Source of the DNA: Seminavis robusta
Lineage: Eukaryota > Bacillariophyta > Bacillariophyceae > Naviculales > Naviculaceae
Assembly (NCBI GenBank): GCA_903772945.1
Contig: CAICTM010000677.1
Span: 1-53,350, forward strand
Direction: 5' to 3'
DNA length: 53,350 bases
Shown: positions 1 to 10,693 of the stretch, one piece after another
Layout of the letters: each line of letters opens with the position of its first letter
Position numbering within the stretch: the stretch's first letter is position 1
Notes under the pieces: model-generated
Seen by the model: only the letters and a program-made list of their open reading frames with translations
Told to the model about the DNA's origin: nothing
Database searches by the model: none
Position numbers and translations under genes: made by a program

Positions 1-2100
1 TCTTTTTGGTTAAGGGTTGGCTCTCCTTCTCGAGAAGTCCAATTGTCAGATACTCCAGTTCTTCCCATCGAGGAAGGCCTTGGTAGTGTGATTTCAATCC
101 CGACTTCTTGAAGTCTTTGGGAAAAGGTCATCCTACTATTCAACGGATCTGCGAATCGACGTCCGTTAGGATGAGTTGTTCATCAATGGAGATCGACGTC
201 AGTTAGGAGAGTTGATCATCAATGTATGCACGACATTTTCTAAGTCAGCAGGCGTGTTTTCAAGGGTGAAAATACTCGTTAGTTTAACAAACTATGGCCA
301 CGGAGTGGCTTTTGTGACGCGGGAATGGGTGGGGAAGCCCCCACCTAGCTGAGTCGTCATCTACTTATTTGCCCATTCAACATGACCTCATCCACTGGCC
401 CAACGTGAGCCAGCACCAAGTAGACAGATGCCCTGGGTAGGGGGGTGAGCACATTGTATAGGGAACCTGCAGCGCAAAACCTGGGTTACAGGGCTTACAC
501 AGGATTTTTGTCGGTATTGAAAACATTATCACCATAGGGACCGTGAGGAACCAGTTAGATTGCCAGACCAAAGAGTGCTCGCCAGTAAGTGTGTCTGGGT
601 GATCAGGTCCCAAGCTGTGGCAAGGGCCTTGGCATGCAAGGCAAGATGCCAGCAGAGCCCGTAGGAGGTGGTACTCCTCAGGCTGGACCAGAGCAGGGTG
701 TAACCCATCCAATGCACAAAAATTGTTAGATAGAGGCCAACAAGCAGGCAGAAGATGGGGTCAAATGACACACTGGCAGTGTGTGGTCCCAGGAGGGAGG
801 CACAGTGGCTGCTGGAGTGTTGTGGGCTGTTCGAGGGGTTGTTGAGTCAATAGAAGGAGGATAAGGGGGCACTGGAATTGGGCTGGTGCAGGGGCAGGAG
901 GGGAATCCTGTTGGTGTTGGAGTGTTTGTTGTAGGAGTTGGGATAGTAGCATGGTTGATGGTGTGTTGTAGGAATGGAGGGCGGGTGCCTGTTCAAGGTG
1001 AGAACAAAGGCATCCTCCTGATAGGGTAGGGTGTGATTCGGAAGGGTGTGAATCTCAGGATGGCTGCATACTCTAGGAGCTGTTGTGCTGATCTCTGGGG
1101 AGGTGTGTTTAGTCTGCGGAGGATGGTGGATTGGGTTGGTTGGGTGAAGTGTGGGAGTGGGGGAATGTCTCGGGAGGACCGTTGGTTTGAGTGAAGTAGT
1201 GGTTAGACAATGGGGAAGTCAATGGGTGGGTGGTAGTGGGTTGGTTGGTGGAGAGGTGTGTATCCTGGAGTGTTGACTTAGTGTCGTTGCTTCACTCAAG
1301 CATGGAGGTTCTTGTGAGGTGGCGAGATTATTGATGTAGAAGGGTGTATTCAAGGGGAATGCACTGTGGCACTGGTAATCAAGGTTATATCAAGTTGTTG
1401 GGTTGTTGTTGCCACTGAATCAAGGCTGGTGCCAAGTCTGGTGCAGGTAAACCACTACCTGCAGGAGAAGATGGTATCAGAGCCAAGGCTGTTAGGGATT
1501 CTTTCAGGGAAACTGGAGAAGTCACGCTATAGAGTAGAGGCAGTGGTGGGGGATCAAGGGTGTTGTTGGTTGATGGGCTGTGTTACTGGGTGACACTGTG
1601 TTGTCTCAAGGCTGGTACTAATCTGGTGAAGGACCTCAGACTTCAGCAGAGAGTAAGCCAAGATTGTAGAGGGAACTCGATTCAGGTGGAACTGTGGACA
1701 GTCACTGGAGAGTCACTCACAATCAATGAGAGAGAGGTAGAGTCATTTATGTATTAATATCTATGCACACCACGCTGCAGTGCTGTCTGGGGCTCAATCC
1801 TTTGGAGTTCCTGAGGCTCAGTAGGAGAGTCAGTGGCAGTAGCAGAGAGGTGGCTGTGTCAGTGAAGTGTTGCAACAATCTAAGCCAAACACGCTAGAGG
1901 AAGCAGCTTTTTTAGTGTGTTCTTGTGGGGGTAGATCCTTTGGAGAGGAGCTGGTATCCCAGGGAGGGCTGTGAAACTAGCAAATTCAGAGCAAGCCTGG
2001 AGATACAAGAACTCAAGCCCTTACAGGAACTCTGTTGGTGTTTGTTGTTCCTCTTGGGGAGGAGTTAGATATCAATGGAGGGGTGGTAACAGTATAGCAG
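1..2100. other. Gene-poor repetitive region, no supported gene
   Basis: I see no convincing coding region here. A roughly 32-bp imperfect direct repeat built on ATCGACGT(C/A)(C/A)GTTAGG lies at 155-186 and 192-223. The stretch 780-1300 is strongly G/T-rich on the plus strand, which gives Pro/Gln-rich open frames on the minus strand, but none has domain-like character. Short open frames at 377-771 on the minus strand start with non-ATG codons and match nothing I know. The region is probably decayed transposon or simple-repeat DNA. Confidence 0.5.
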
Positions 2101-2149
2101 GTGTGATCAGTTCATCAGTCGGTATAGGGTAGGACTGTTGGATCAGTAG

Positions 2150-2955
2150 GATCAGTTCCAACAGGACGTCGGAGAAACCACTAGTGGCCGTGAGAAAGTA
2201 AGAATACAGTTGTAATTCTCTTCTGGTGGTAACTGCAGGTATTTCGTGAAGTCCTTCTTGATGACAGTAGGCTTCGTACGGAGGAGAGGTACGAAGTGGT
2301 CGCGGGAAGATTGATCGATTCACGGAGTAGCGAGTCTTGGATTCGATTTCGATCGATTCGTTGAATCGTTCGAAAAAAGGAGGGCGACAATGGGATTCTT
2401 CGGCCGTCAGGAGGTTAGTTCAGAAAGCAACAAATACAGTATGGGAATTGTTTTCTGTACTGTGCTGTGGAGGCGCGGAGACTTCTTCTTGTGGTCAATT
2501 CTAGGATCGGTTCCAACAAGGACGTCGGGGGAACCAAGAGTGGCCGGTGAAAAAGTAAGAAATACAGCTGTTTTCTGTTCTCGACGGTCACTGAAGGTAT
2601 CTCGTGAAGTCCTCCTTGATGATAGAGGCTGTCTTTCGATCGTACGGAGGAAGAGGTACGGAGAAGAGGTACGGTCGTGGGAAGATCGATCGATTCACGG
2701 AGTTGAGTCTTGATTCGAGATGATTCGATAAATCGATTCGATTTCGCGATTGCAAGATTCGATGAGTCAGTTGCCTTAGGGGGAAGGTTAACGAGCCTGT
2801 TGTTGTTGCGGAGGTCGATCGTTCAAAGAAGGATCGGCCGACACATGGATTTCTTGGGCCGTCGCAGTGAAGAACAGAAAGTAACAAATAGTATGTGTTT
2901 CTCTGCTCGTCTGGTACGCAGAAGCCGGAGACTTCTTCTTGTGTCAATTCGTTCA
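2150..2955. repeat. Decayed direct repeats (two overlapping pairs)
   Basis: The block at 2150-2390 recurs at about 2504-2740 with small indels. Both copies contain GTTCCAAC, GGACGTCGG, AAAGTAAGAA and the GATCGATTCACGGAG core. A second pair is 2386-2500 versus about 2845-2955, sharing GGCCGTC, a CAACAAATA segment and GACTTCTTCTTGTG. Order and orientation are conserved, so this is a tandem array of a complex unit of about 350-450 bp that has drifted. Several open frames cross it (for example 2588-3223 minus), but they disagree between copies and are unlikely to be genes. Confidence 0.75.
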
Positions 2956-3309
2956 ACTGGGCCGTCGGCGGTCGAGAATAGAAGACCCGCCCGATCTCGT
3001 AGAATTTCAATTGGGATGGCTTTCTATTCTGGACCGGAGAAAGCCGCGTTGATAGTCTTTGATAGAGGAGGTGCGCTTGATGAGATAGGAGGTATCGATC
3101 CTTTCGGCTTGAAATAGGTGTGAAAAGAGAGGAAAAAAGGGTGTATGTTTTCCGTGATGACGTTGAGTTGATTCCTATAGTAAAGCAGTACTCTTCAACG
3201 AAATAACAGATACAAGCTTCCAAGGTCCTTTCACTTCGTTTAAATGCTTCTAATGTGCTAATAGGTTGTGAATGGTATAGGTATGACCGATTGGTTGTGT
3301 TTGTTGCTA

Positions 3310-3510
3310 TTAGTGTTGTTGTTGTTCTTGTATTGACAGATCCGAGAGGGAAAGCGCTTCGGTGTTCGGCTTCCTTGGAAAAGTTGCAGGCGTGTTTTCA
3401 TCTTCTTTTGTGAAGATGTCGGGACTATTACATAGGCCCATTGGCAAACCTCTGGTACTCGTGTTTTCCCTCGGAGTGCAATGGTAAGTGTTGCTTCGAG
3501 TGAGTGACAC
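3310..3510 (-). pseudogene. Reverse transcriptase fragment of the gypsy element
   Basis: The frame reads through TPRENTSTRGLPMGLCNSPD followed by IF, a decayed form of the LPWGKYEYQRLPMGLCNSPD-like block in Ty3/gypsy RT (fingers/palm, before the catalytic YxDD). The YxDD motif itself is not present because similarity stops near 3300. This gives the clearest family assignment for the whole remnant. Confidence 0.75.
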
Positions 3511-3988
3511 TCGATGTGGTAGTGTCCGTGTTCAGGTCTAGAAGGTAGCGCACTTGAATCCTTCAGGTTCAAGAGCATGTCCTGTTTTTTGGGATAGGAT
3601 AAGGCTTCCCCTGATCCTTTTGTTCAGTTCCCGAAATCAGATGAATCGTCAGATCCTCTTTCTTGGGAATGATAAAGTTGTGCCGCCCACTGGAACATTA
3701 ACCTTCTTGAGTACTCCTGCCTCACAGAGACGTTAACCTCCTTCTTAAGAGTGTTGGCATGGACCCGTGGAGTAGGGTGAGCCCTAGTATAATAGGATTA
3801 AGCGTCGGGACGAAGTTCTACTTCGTAGTCGTCCATTCGCAACTCTCCCCAAGTATCCTCTGACTGGGTCGAAGCACCTTGTTGAAAAGGCATGAGGCAT
3901 TCTTGCTCTCCTTATTTAACTGTTTCGACTCTGGCACATCTGCCTTAAGTCTAATTGTTCGTATATCGTGTCAAGAATCTTCTTGAGA

Positions 3989-4321
3989 CTATCTGCATTG
4001 TCGTGGACAGCTGCAGGATCGGGAAAGGAGGAAGTTCTCCTTTCTATGGCATCGCATCTTTCGCAGGGAAAAATAGCTGTTCCACCCAAATGACATGGTA
4101 GTGAAATCAAACTTGATTCTTAGGTCGAAGAGAGTGTCTTGACCTATGATCATTCTTGCGCCCCCAAGTTCTTGGTGACGTGTAAATTCCATTCGATAAT
4201 CTATTATCGTGGAACTCAGGAAATCACGAGTTGCCCTACACTTCGGCGGGTTTAATTCCTTCATAGAAGCAATCCGTAATGTTTGGACGCCCCCATGATT
4301 CTTATGATAAACTCTTAGCAT
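3989..4321 (-). pseudogene. Retropepsin C-terminal region of the gypsy element
   Basis: The minus-strand frame contains MIIGQDTLFDLRIKFDFTT followed by a Trp. This matches the end of Ty3/gypsy protease domains, where an IGRD-type turn is followed by a hydrophobic strand and then by the linker into reverse transcriptase. The upstream catalytic D(T/S)G is not seen in this frame and may be lost or displaced by a frameshift. The remnant lies between the Gag and RT remnants, as expected. Confidence 0.55.
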
Positions 4322-4999
4322 GAGTTTGAGTAATTAAGTTCCGGATGTCTCTGTATCCAGTAGCACGAGTGTAACGGTTTTGTTTCCCTTCTCCGTCTGT
4401 TAAATTACATAACGATAGTTTCGGTCTCTGTCTGCGACGTTGATGAGTTGATTGCCATGGACGAAGTTAACGATGCTGAACAGATCGTCAGTGTCTAGTT
4501 GAGTAGTTGCTAGGCAATTATCTAATTTGCCGTAGACTTCGTTAGTTGCAAACAAAATCTTGTTTACTATTTAGTGAGATATCTTCATCACTTAGGTATG
4601 AGAAATCGGAACATGGTTCCGTTGAATCATCATCCTGGCCTAATCCTAGACGGAGATCTCTCCATCGAATGATGAATCGAATTCGGCAAAGCGCCTTGTC
4701 AAGGCAGCATTTTTTGTCCATCATGTTGATGGATCCAACAGAGGAGTCGTCCTCGTTGTCGAGTTGTCAGACTTGCGCTTGGCAAAATGGTTGCATTCGC
4801 TTTCTTCTTGCGATCAGCCTTGACCGCGCGCGTTGGAAACCTTCTCATGAGGACAGAGAGTTTCTTCTTGGGTGTAGGCTTTGGCGTCGTCGGACTTGCG
4901 TTTCCAAGTCTTGTTCTTTGTTGTACGTGGCTTGTTATCGTTGTCAGACGAGGACTGAGACTTGGCCTTGAGCTTTTTCAGGGTCATGCAGTCACAGTG

Positions 5000-5936
5000 T
5001 TGTGAGTGCTGGACTCGTGGTAGTCGCACCATTTTTCTTCGTTCTTGGAAGAGTGGTCGTTGTTCGAGTAGACTTGTACTTCTTGCTGTTGTTCTTCTTC
5101 AGAGCTTGCTTGGCATCACGCCCTTGTCAAAGTCTTCAGAGGATTCCATGCGTTTGCAGAATCCAATGGTTTCCCGATAGGAGCTGAGAAAGGATCAAAG
5201 TCGTGTTCGTCCATCTTCTTCATCCACGAGCGTGGAATTCCATGACAAACAATGTCAATGACTTCGTCATGGTTCAACGTTTGGTTGGTCCAAAAGGTGG
5301 TAGACGAGGAGTTCATCGGTGTTCATCCGATTGAGGTTGTTGACATAAGCCGAGTAGACATATCAGCAGGCTTACGCATCTTGCGGCGCATGAAGCGTTT
5401 CTGCTTTTCAAGAGCCTTGTAGGGACAGACCGCTTCGAACAGGCATTAATGCCAAAGTAATGTCAGCATCGTCCAAGCAGGCTGAGCTGCTCCGTTCCAG
5501 GCAGTCTGGAAACGTGCTTGGAAAGTGGCTTCGTCTTCACCACCAGTATGTCGCGTGGAGAATCCGTTGACTGCAATCTGGCGCAAGGCATTCCAACGTA
5601 TTTCACGGGGGCCTGCACAGCTAGATTCGTAACTGCTCTTGCAGAGCTAGAAGTCATTCCTTGAGGAGGTTTATGTTTTCGGTAGCGTAGCAATGGCGAG
5701 CCAACGAAGACCTTCTCCATGCGTCCAGCCCACTTGATGGTCTGACGTGGAGTCTCAGATCCATTGATGATTTGGCCTTGAAGGTGTACTTGGCGCTGTT
5801 AGCATCTGCTGGAACAGTGGAAGTTTGTAGGTGGTAAGCAGAATCGTCGATTTCGCATTCATCGTAGAGGGGTTGGTTTGTCGCGCAGCTTAGACTCGAA
5901 GCTGGTGTATGCGTCTTTGGAAATCTTCATGGTGAG
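5000..5936 (-). pseudogene. gag: Gag remnant of the gypsy element
   Basis: The apparent start is an ATG at 5936, about 35 nt inside the LTR edge on the minus strand. Several frames must be followed to trace it. Recognisable pieces are ETPRQTIKWAGRMEKVFVGS near 5760-5690, EGMTSSSARA-like residues near 5650, and FMRRKMRKPADMSTRL near 5400-5340, which resembles the conserved RKPADM(T/S)TR block I associate with Gag of stramenopile gypsy elements. A CDYH...H zinc-knuckle-like segment is near 5040-4990. Internal stops and frame changes make this a pseudogene. Confidence 0.6.
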
Positions 5937-5970
5937 GAATAGGTTGAGGGTTGCTGAAGCTATTGTGGTT

Positions 5971-6404
5971 TGTTAACAAAATGCACTACGCTAAAAGCTA
6001 GTGTAAAGATCTTTCGAGTGTTTTGAGTTTGGAATGAAAGTTATGAGAGGATTAGAAAGCTATGAAAACTAATCAACGAGAGAGATCCACAACCAAAGGA
6101 TCGTAGATCTGAACTCCCGCGGGAAACTGTAGAGTGTGATAGAGTAGGTTGCAGTAGCAATCCTACTCACTCCACGATCCAAAAACGGAACGCGTGGAAG
6201 GTTCGTCTAGCATTTATCTAGTAGTGTGGAAGTACTCCACGCTGGCTAAATATCTAGAGTGATGTTTCATCATCAACCTAGTATGACTAGAGCGGTCATT
6301 GAGAACCCTGTCTCAATGACTATTCACGAGAGACTCAGTCATGAGTTGAACTCAAACCCTATCTAGGATCGAGTCGCGAATAAGGCTAAGAGCCGTGTAT
6401 TGCA
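5971..6404 (-). repeat. LTR (5' LTR of the gypsy remnant)
   Basis: The segment runs from TGTTAACAAAATGC to GTGTATTGCA on the plus strand (TG...CA ends) and is nearly identical to a second copy at 34515-34951. It sits directly upstream of the Gag start of the minus-strand element, so it is the 5' LTR. The 18 nt at 5953-5970 are also shared with the second copy, so either the LTR edge lies slightly further left or leader sequence was carried along. No target-site duplication could be identified. Confidence 0.8.
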
Positions 6405-6413
6405 GAAAGAATT

Positions 6414-6437
6414 AGGAGACGATCCGAATCGTCTCCT
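6414..6437. repeat. Short perfect hairpin next to LTR
   Basis: AGGAGACGAT and ATCGTCTCCT form a 10-bp perfect inverted repeat around a 4-nt loop, starting 10 bp outside the LTR. A looser relative (GAGACGATCG, then ACGATCC) follows at about 6470-6500. Its role is unknown; it could be part of an older repeat into which the LTR element inserted. Confidence 0.7.
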
Positions 6438-7216
6438 ATTTATTGGAGACAATTGAGTTTCCTTAAGAGACGATCGAAAGATTTAGGAAACGATCCGAAG
6501 CACGACTCCGAATTTCACAGAGGTCCAAGGAAATGGCACCAAATTCACACAACTCGCTGCTCGACGACTACTATTAGCTACGAGGGCATAATTCGAACCC
6601 GACCTAAGATGGAAGAAAATAAATACTATATAGATACGTTATTAAGGAGCCAGGGGGGTTATGCTAGGCAGAGCGGTGGCATCGATACCGGCAGTGGGCA
6701 GCACTACTGATAGAGCAGGGAGGATGGGAGCAGGGTAAAGGGGGGCTAATGGGGAAGGGGAACGCGATGAGCAAAAGGAGGAGTACAGGGGAAGGCGAGC
6801 GGGGTCCCGAAAAAGCGGGCAAGATTAGTGGAAGAGTGCAAGTGCACCATTTGCATCCCAGAGAGAACAGCGGTAGCTCATTGTGCCAGCGAGGACACAG
6901 GAGCCACGCATGCATGCAGAAGTAGCGGGCCTGAAGCAAGAATAGCCAGACTGAGCTGAGCATTAACGTAGCCACGCACCACAGTGCTGAGTAAGGGCGT
7001 TTCCACTTTGCAGCGAGCAAAGAGGAAATACGTTTGGCGAATGCCTCAACTTCGGCCTGGAAACCATCTCAGCAAAGATGACAAACAAAATAAAATTGTA
7101 AGGTTGGGAGAGACAGGTGTCGAAATCCTTGCTTTTTTTGTCAATGCAGCAAGCAGCTATATAACTACAAAATGGCCAAGATCAAAAGAACGAAGCTGCT
7201 TCTGAGGAGGAGGCCT

Positions 7217-7565
7217 ACAACAGGAATAATAAAACCTTCTCTGGGTCACCAACCTAGCCTCACTGCTCATCAAGCAGTGGTGGAACCTGTGGGAAGATCG
7301 AAATGCTGCCAGGCACGGCAAAGACAGGGAAGACCAGTGGAAGAAGAAGCACGAACAGCTTCAGCGGGAGGTGGAACTCATCTACGAGAAAGCGGATCTG
7401 ATCCCAGCGGAGCTGGTGGATTTTATCTTCAAGCGACCGCTTGACGAGCAAATGGCAAAAGGCCCAGGCGACATCAAAGCGTGGCTTGCCAATTGGCTGC
7501 CCGTCGTCGACAAAGCACTCAGGGACGAGCATGCACGCACAGTGCAGAACAATGACACATGGTAA
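7217..7565 (+). pseudogene. C-terminal stump of a non-LTR (LINE-type) reverse transcriptase
   Basis: An in-frame stretch without an ATG reads LLIKQWWNLWEDRNAARHGK near its start, then a charged helix and KAWLANWLPVVDKALRDEH before the stop at 7563-7565. The W..(L/I)W..RN...HG pattern is what I associate with the region C-terminal to the RT domain of LINE-like polyproteins, after the zinc-knuckle part. The upstream RT domain is absent: an in-frame stop lies just 5' at about 7214. The following 7566-7830 segment has no gene and may be the element's 3' UTR. The family call is by pattern only. Confidence 0.45.
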
Positions 7566-8200
7566 CTATGCACAGAGGGGGTCTTACCGTAGAAATAGAT
7601 GGCAATCCAGCCAAGGGTAGCTAGTTAGTCGTACAGCACCCTCCGGAGTTTTGTTAAATTTCTCCGGTGGGGGGCTTACACTAGGCCCATCCTAAGTGGG
7701 CGCACTTGTGCGCCTGAGGTATATGGGTTCGTCACGACACCGTTCAGCGGATCGTCTTGCATCTGACGAGGTGTAGCCTTTAAAATAAAATCTCGTTATT
7801 TCCTGAGGAATAATAAAACCTTGAGTGAGTCTTATCACCAGCAAGTGCCTTTCTTGCAATGTCGCCCCTTCTGAAGTCCTCTAACACCCATGTGGCTTGT
7901 AGTTTTTTCTACAAAGTCAAGAATGTTGTTAATGGGGGTCGTGGGGATCGATGCATCCACAAACAACCCATAGATGCCACCACTCACCGGGAACAGTGGT
8001 AGGAGCAGCTCAGAAGAAACCTTCTTGTCGCCTGGTGAGAATGAGAGTACTTCCAACTACGCACAATCAAAGAATTCTAATTACCAACAAAATTGTCAGC
8101 TGGTAGTTGCAACACCAATCACAATATTTGAGTGTCATCCCTTCTTGGCTGCTGCATAATAGATATATGAATCCACTTAGATCTATCTATGTCTTTATAG
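7566..8200. other. Intergenic, no supported gene
   Basis: This stretch probably begins with the 3' untranslated tail of the LINE fragment; short GC-rich self-complementary runs such as CTCCGGAG...CTCCGGTG lie at 7640-7670. A minus-strand open frame at 7835-8056 (73 codons, containing SSELLLPLFPVSGGIYGLFV) looks peptide-like but matches no family I recognise. I do not call it a gene. Confidence 0.4.
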
Positions 8201-8202
8201 GG

Positions 8203-8289
8203 TGATGATCATTTGTTGCATCTCCAGACGTAAACACAAAGCAAACAAAAGATTAGGTTGGACGACTATGGCATGATTCGAGCAGCGCG
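8203..8289. repeat. First unit of a direct duplication carrying a tRNA-Ser 3' fragment
   Basis: This segment repeats at 8343-8428 with about a dozen differences; both begin GATGATCATTTGTTGCATCTCC. The right-hand unit ends inside the real tRNA-Ser gene. The left-hand unit carries the same 3' part of the tRNA (8263-8289, minus: T-arm and acceptor 3' strand with mismatches) and then diverges. It is therefore a tRNA-derived pseudo-fragment created by local duplication. Confidence 0.8.
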
Positions 8290-8398
8290 TGGACTCCAAG
8301 CAGACCAACGGTGCAGCTAGTGCCTCGAACTAAAAGAGATGGGATGATCATTTGTTGCATCTCCAGAGGTAAAGACAAAGCATACAAGAAGGTTGCAA

Positions 8399-8480
8399 CG
8401 ACTACGGCATGATTCGAACATGCGCGTTCAAAGAACAATGGATTAGCAATCCATCGCCTTAACCACTCGGCCACGTAGTC
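8399..8480 (-). tRNA. tRNA-Ser (anticodon GCU)
   Basis: The 82-nt minus-strand sequence folds as a class II tRNA. The acceptor is GACTACG/CGTAGTC with discriminator G. The D-arm is GCC-GAGTGGTTAA-GGC (A box). The anticodon stem ATGGA/TCCAT holds loop TTGCTAA, giving anticodon GCT (reads AGC/AGU). There is a long variable arm with TTC/GAA pairing, and the T-arm is GCATG-TTCGAAT-CATGC (B box). The long variable arm and G73 are serine identity features. There is no intron, and CCA is not encoded, as usual for eukaryotes. Confidence 0.96.
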
Positions 8481-8913
8481 ATTTTGGCTGTTCAACTGGA
8501 AAAATTAAAAACATAGGATCCCATTGCACACGACGGAACACTTGATCAACATTGGTCTCTGCCCCGGACCCCTTTGATTGAAGTCAAGCACAGTGCCTGA
8601 GTAGTTCCCAGCAAGCTATAGGCACTATCGTTCGACAAAAGAAGCAAAACCAGCTAAGGTCTTGAATGGGAGCTGCCATGCTTCTCGGTATATTCGTTCC
8701 CTTTTCGGGTTGCTAAGCAGTCGTCTCCAACTTTTGGTTGCTTGTCTCTGCGAAGCGCCACTCAAGTAATTCGTTTCTTCTCTTCCAGCGCCAGGGTGTG
8801 TCATACGAGGGTGGCTGGTTGTAGAGGAGCCTGCGTTTCCGTCACTCTGCAGATATGCTTAGTTATTAGCTTGCTCGCATACGGATACAATTGCCATGCC
8901 AACTAGATACTAG

Positions 8914-9852
8914 CTAGATACTCATGTCTCGTGAGCCAGTAGAAGAAGACAACTTTTCCCATTCTTTTTCAATTCCATCCACATGTGCCAATCCCACCAC
9001 GGCAACTACTTTGCCTTGTCCACAGTGTTTCCGTAGATTCTGTGCCATGGCCATGTCCCGTCGATGAATCAAGGCATGGGCCACCTCGGGTGCGGTCGTG
9101 TCCATGTAGGAGGAAATCATGCGTGCGTGTTCCCTAGTTTTGAGCCGTTCGGTGGCGTCTCCCAATCCCTCCAATCCACCCTGGGCAATGTCCATCATGA
9201 GTGCTTGCAGTTGTGGTGACGTTGGTGGAGCCGACAGGAGTTTCATTAGCAAGGCAGGAGAAAATGCGGCCTTGATTTCTCGTAGCGTGTCATTGACATC
9301 TTGATCCCCGTAGACCAATGCACCTGGCGGCCAGCATTTCAATGCCCGGGACATAGCCGTACCCACGCAGGATTTTGTAAAATAATTTGAAGGAATCTCC
9401 AAAAAAGTTGCTTTCATTATTGCCACCACCATATGGATTGGGCAAAGCCGGTGGCAACGCCCCACCCGTTGTCTTGGCAAGCTGTTGGGCAGCATCCTTC
9501 ATGGCCTGTTCCAAGGGATCTTCTTCCGTGCCTTGTTGTTGTTGTTGTTGTTGTTCTGTGGCGCGCAAGCGAGCCGCTCGTACTGGATCGAGTTCCACAA
9601 AGACCTTGTTGGGTTGGACTAACTGGATCAGCTGAATAGCTTCATTGGCACTGGCTTCCGAGATATGGGCTGTTCCCAACAGGTACACTTCATTGTCCGA
9701 TTCATTGGAACGCAACAGACTCGTCGTGGGACCAATCTGGGTCACCACCTGGCGGCAATGTTGTTGTAACCTGCTCTGATCTGCACACTACTGCATGTAG
9801 TGGATCGACGGATCCAAGCACCACTCCAGTAACGAACAAGAGAAAGACTCAT
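8914..9852 (-). pseudogene. TraB/PrgY-family protein with organellar-type leader, two frame breaks
   Basis: The ATG at 9852 (context accATGa) opens a 35-residue leader rich in Arg, Ser and hydrophobics and lacking acids (MSLSLVRYWSGAWIRRSTTC...), typical of a mitochondrial presequence. After a frame change near 9747 the TraB core follows: VYLLGTAHISEASANEAI and VFVELDPVRAARL. The GTAH motif and the E.D..R motif are family hallmarks. A second frame change near 9330 returns to the leader frame, giving GALVYGDQDVNDTLR, a C-terminal helical region and VVAVVGLAHVDGI before the stop at 8914. TraB-domain proteins are putative metal-dependent peptidase-like or regulatory proteins; some eukaryotic ones sit in the mitochondrial outer membrane. 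A polyQ run (Q7) is encoded near 9530. Both frame changes are +/-1, so assembly error is possible; otherwise it is a pseudogene. Confidence 0.7.
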
Positions 9853-10014
9853 GGTTACTAAGCAATAGCTGTAGAAAGGAACAAGCGCATGAGCTCTATA
9901 GGAACAAGCCCGTTGACGACGAGTGACAGTCGACAAATCAAAGTGCACATTGTTTCCCTGCTGTATTACCCCACCTCAACGAACTTTGCGGTGAGTTGAA
10001 GTAGAGATGAAGTG

Positions 10015-10219
10015 CTTAAATCCTTGAGACTTCCATACTGTAGTACCTTTCACCTTTCACAGATAAAGCCGACTCAGAAAAATTTAATTGTCAGATCTTT
10101 CCATACCAAAATTTGGTTAACTGCACCAGTTTCGTGCTTATTAAAAGGGCAAAGTTCTTTTGCGTAAATCGTTTGTACACACATTCTCAAGAGATTTACA
10201 CCGTCGAGTCATTGAACTT
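10015..10219 (+). repeat. Dispersed repeat, copy A
   Basis: This is one of three related segments, with 27731-27910 on plus and 40571-40775 on minus. The shared 5' mark is TTAAATCCTTG. The shared 3' mark is ACATT(T/C)TCAAG(C/A)GATTTACA..GTCGAGTCATTGA, 170-205 bp downstream. The middle is divergent and AT-rich. No coding capacity is seen. It could be a MITE-like element, an old LTR piece or a transcribed non-coding unit. Confidence 0.55.
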
Positions 10220-10693
10220 CGCTTGTACACCCTTCCTGAGCCATCTGCACGTATACCTCCGTGAGCCAACTCGAAGCGCCACGGAGAGCTCATCAAACAG
10301 GATTGAAGGCTTCTAGGCAACCTTGATCTCTTCCGCTAGAGTCTAGTCTTCCTCCCTTCCTCCTCCATGCGACCCACCTTGCCCCCCCCCCTTTTGGTTT
10401 TTGCTGCTGCTTTGCTCACTCGATGCATCAATGGCTCAACATGCGTTTGTGCCTCTTAAATTGCTCTCTGCCTGCACCCCCTCCTCACCATACCTCTCTC
10501 TAAGCCATAGTAACCGCACAGTACCGCACAGTACGAATTAAAGGCTTCAGAGATCCAGATTCAAGGAATGCGATATTAAGTAAATCCATCTTAGCTAGCT
10601 AGTCTAGCTTGCAGTCATAAATGCATGCAAAAAATTGAAACCAGTCAACCGGACTGGGGAAACAAACTTCAATCATGAACACAATAACACAAA
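10220..10693. other. Intergenic, no gene seen
   Basis: The stretch holds a C9 run at 10384-10392, pyrimidine-rich tracts and a CTAGCTAGCTAG-type palindromic cluster near 10595-10615. It forms the 3' flank of the Hint-domain gene. No polyadenylation signal is clear enough to call. Confidence 0.4.

Larger units (their letters stand above)
3300..5970 (-). mobile_element. Truncated Ty3/gypsy-type LTR retrotransposon, internal region
   Basis: Reading the minus strand from about 5936 down to 3300 gives, in order, Gag, protease and the start of reverse transcriptase, all broken by frameshifts and stops. The order Gag-PR-RT is standard for this family. The segment after the early RT motifs (rest of RT, RNase H, integrase, 3' LTR) is missing, so the copy is truncated at its 3' end near 3300. 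The 5' LTR abuts at 5971-6404. The copy is clearly non-functional; nothing is reconstructed here. Confidence 0.8.

Noticed and set aside
377..771. Two overlapping minus-strand open frames with hydrophobic segments
   Set aside because: Starts are non-ATG, they are in different frames over the same DNA, and composition follows the G/T-rich strand bias.
2588..3223. A 211-codon minus-strand open frame
   Set aside because: It overlaps the decayed direct repeats, the frame is not kept between repeat copies, and it shows no domain features.
6664..7020. A 118-codon hydrophobic minus-strand frame
   Set aside because: It lies antisense in a purine-rich stretch just before the LINE fragment; the hydrophobicity is a by-product of composition.
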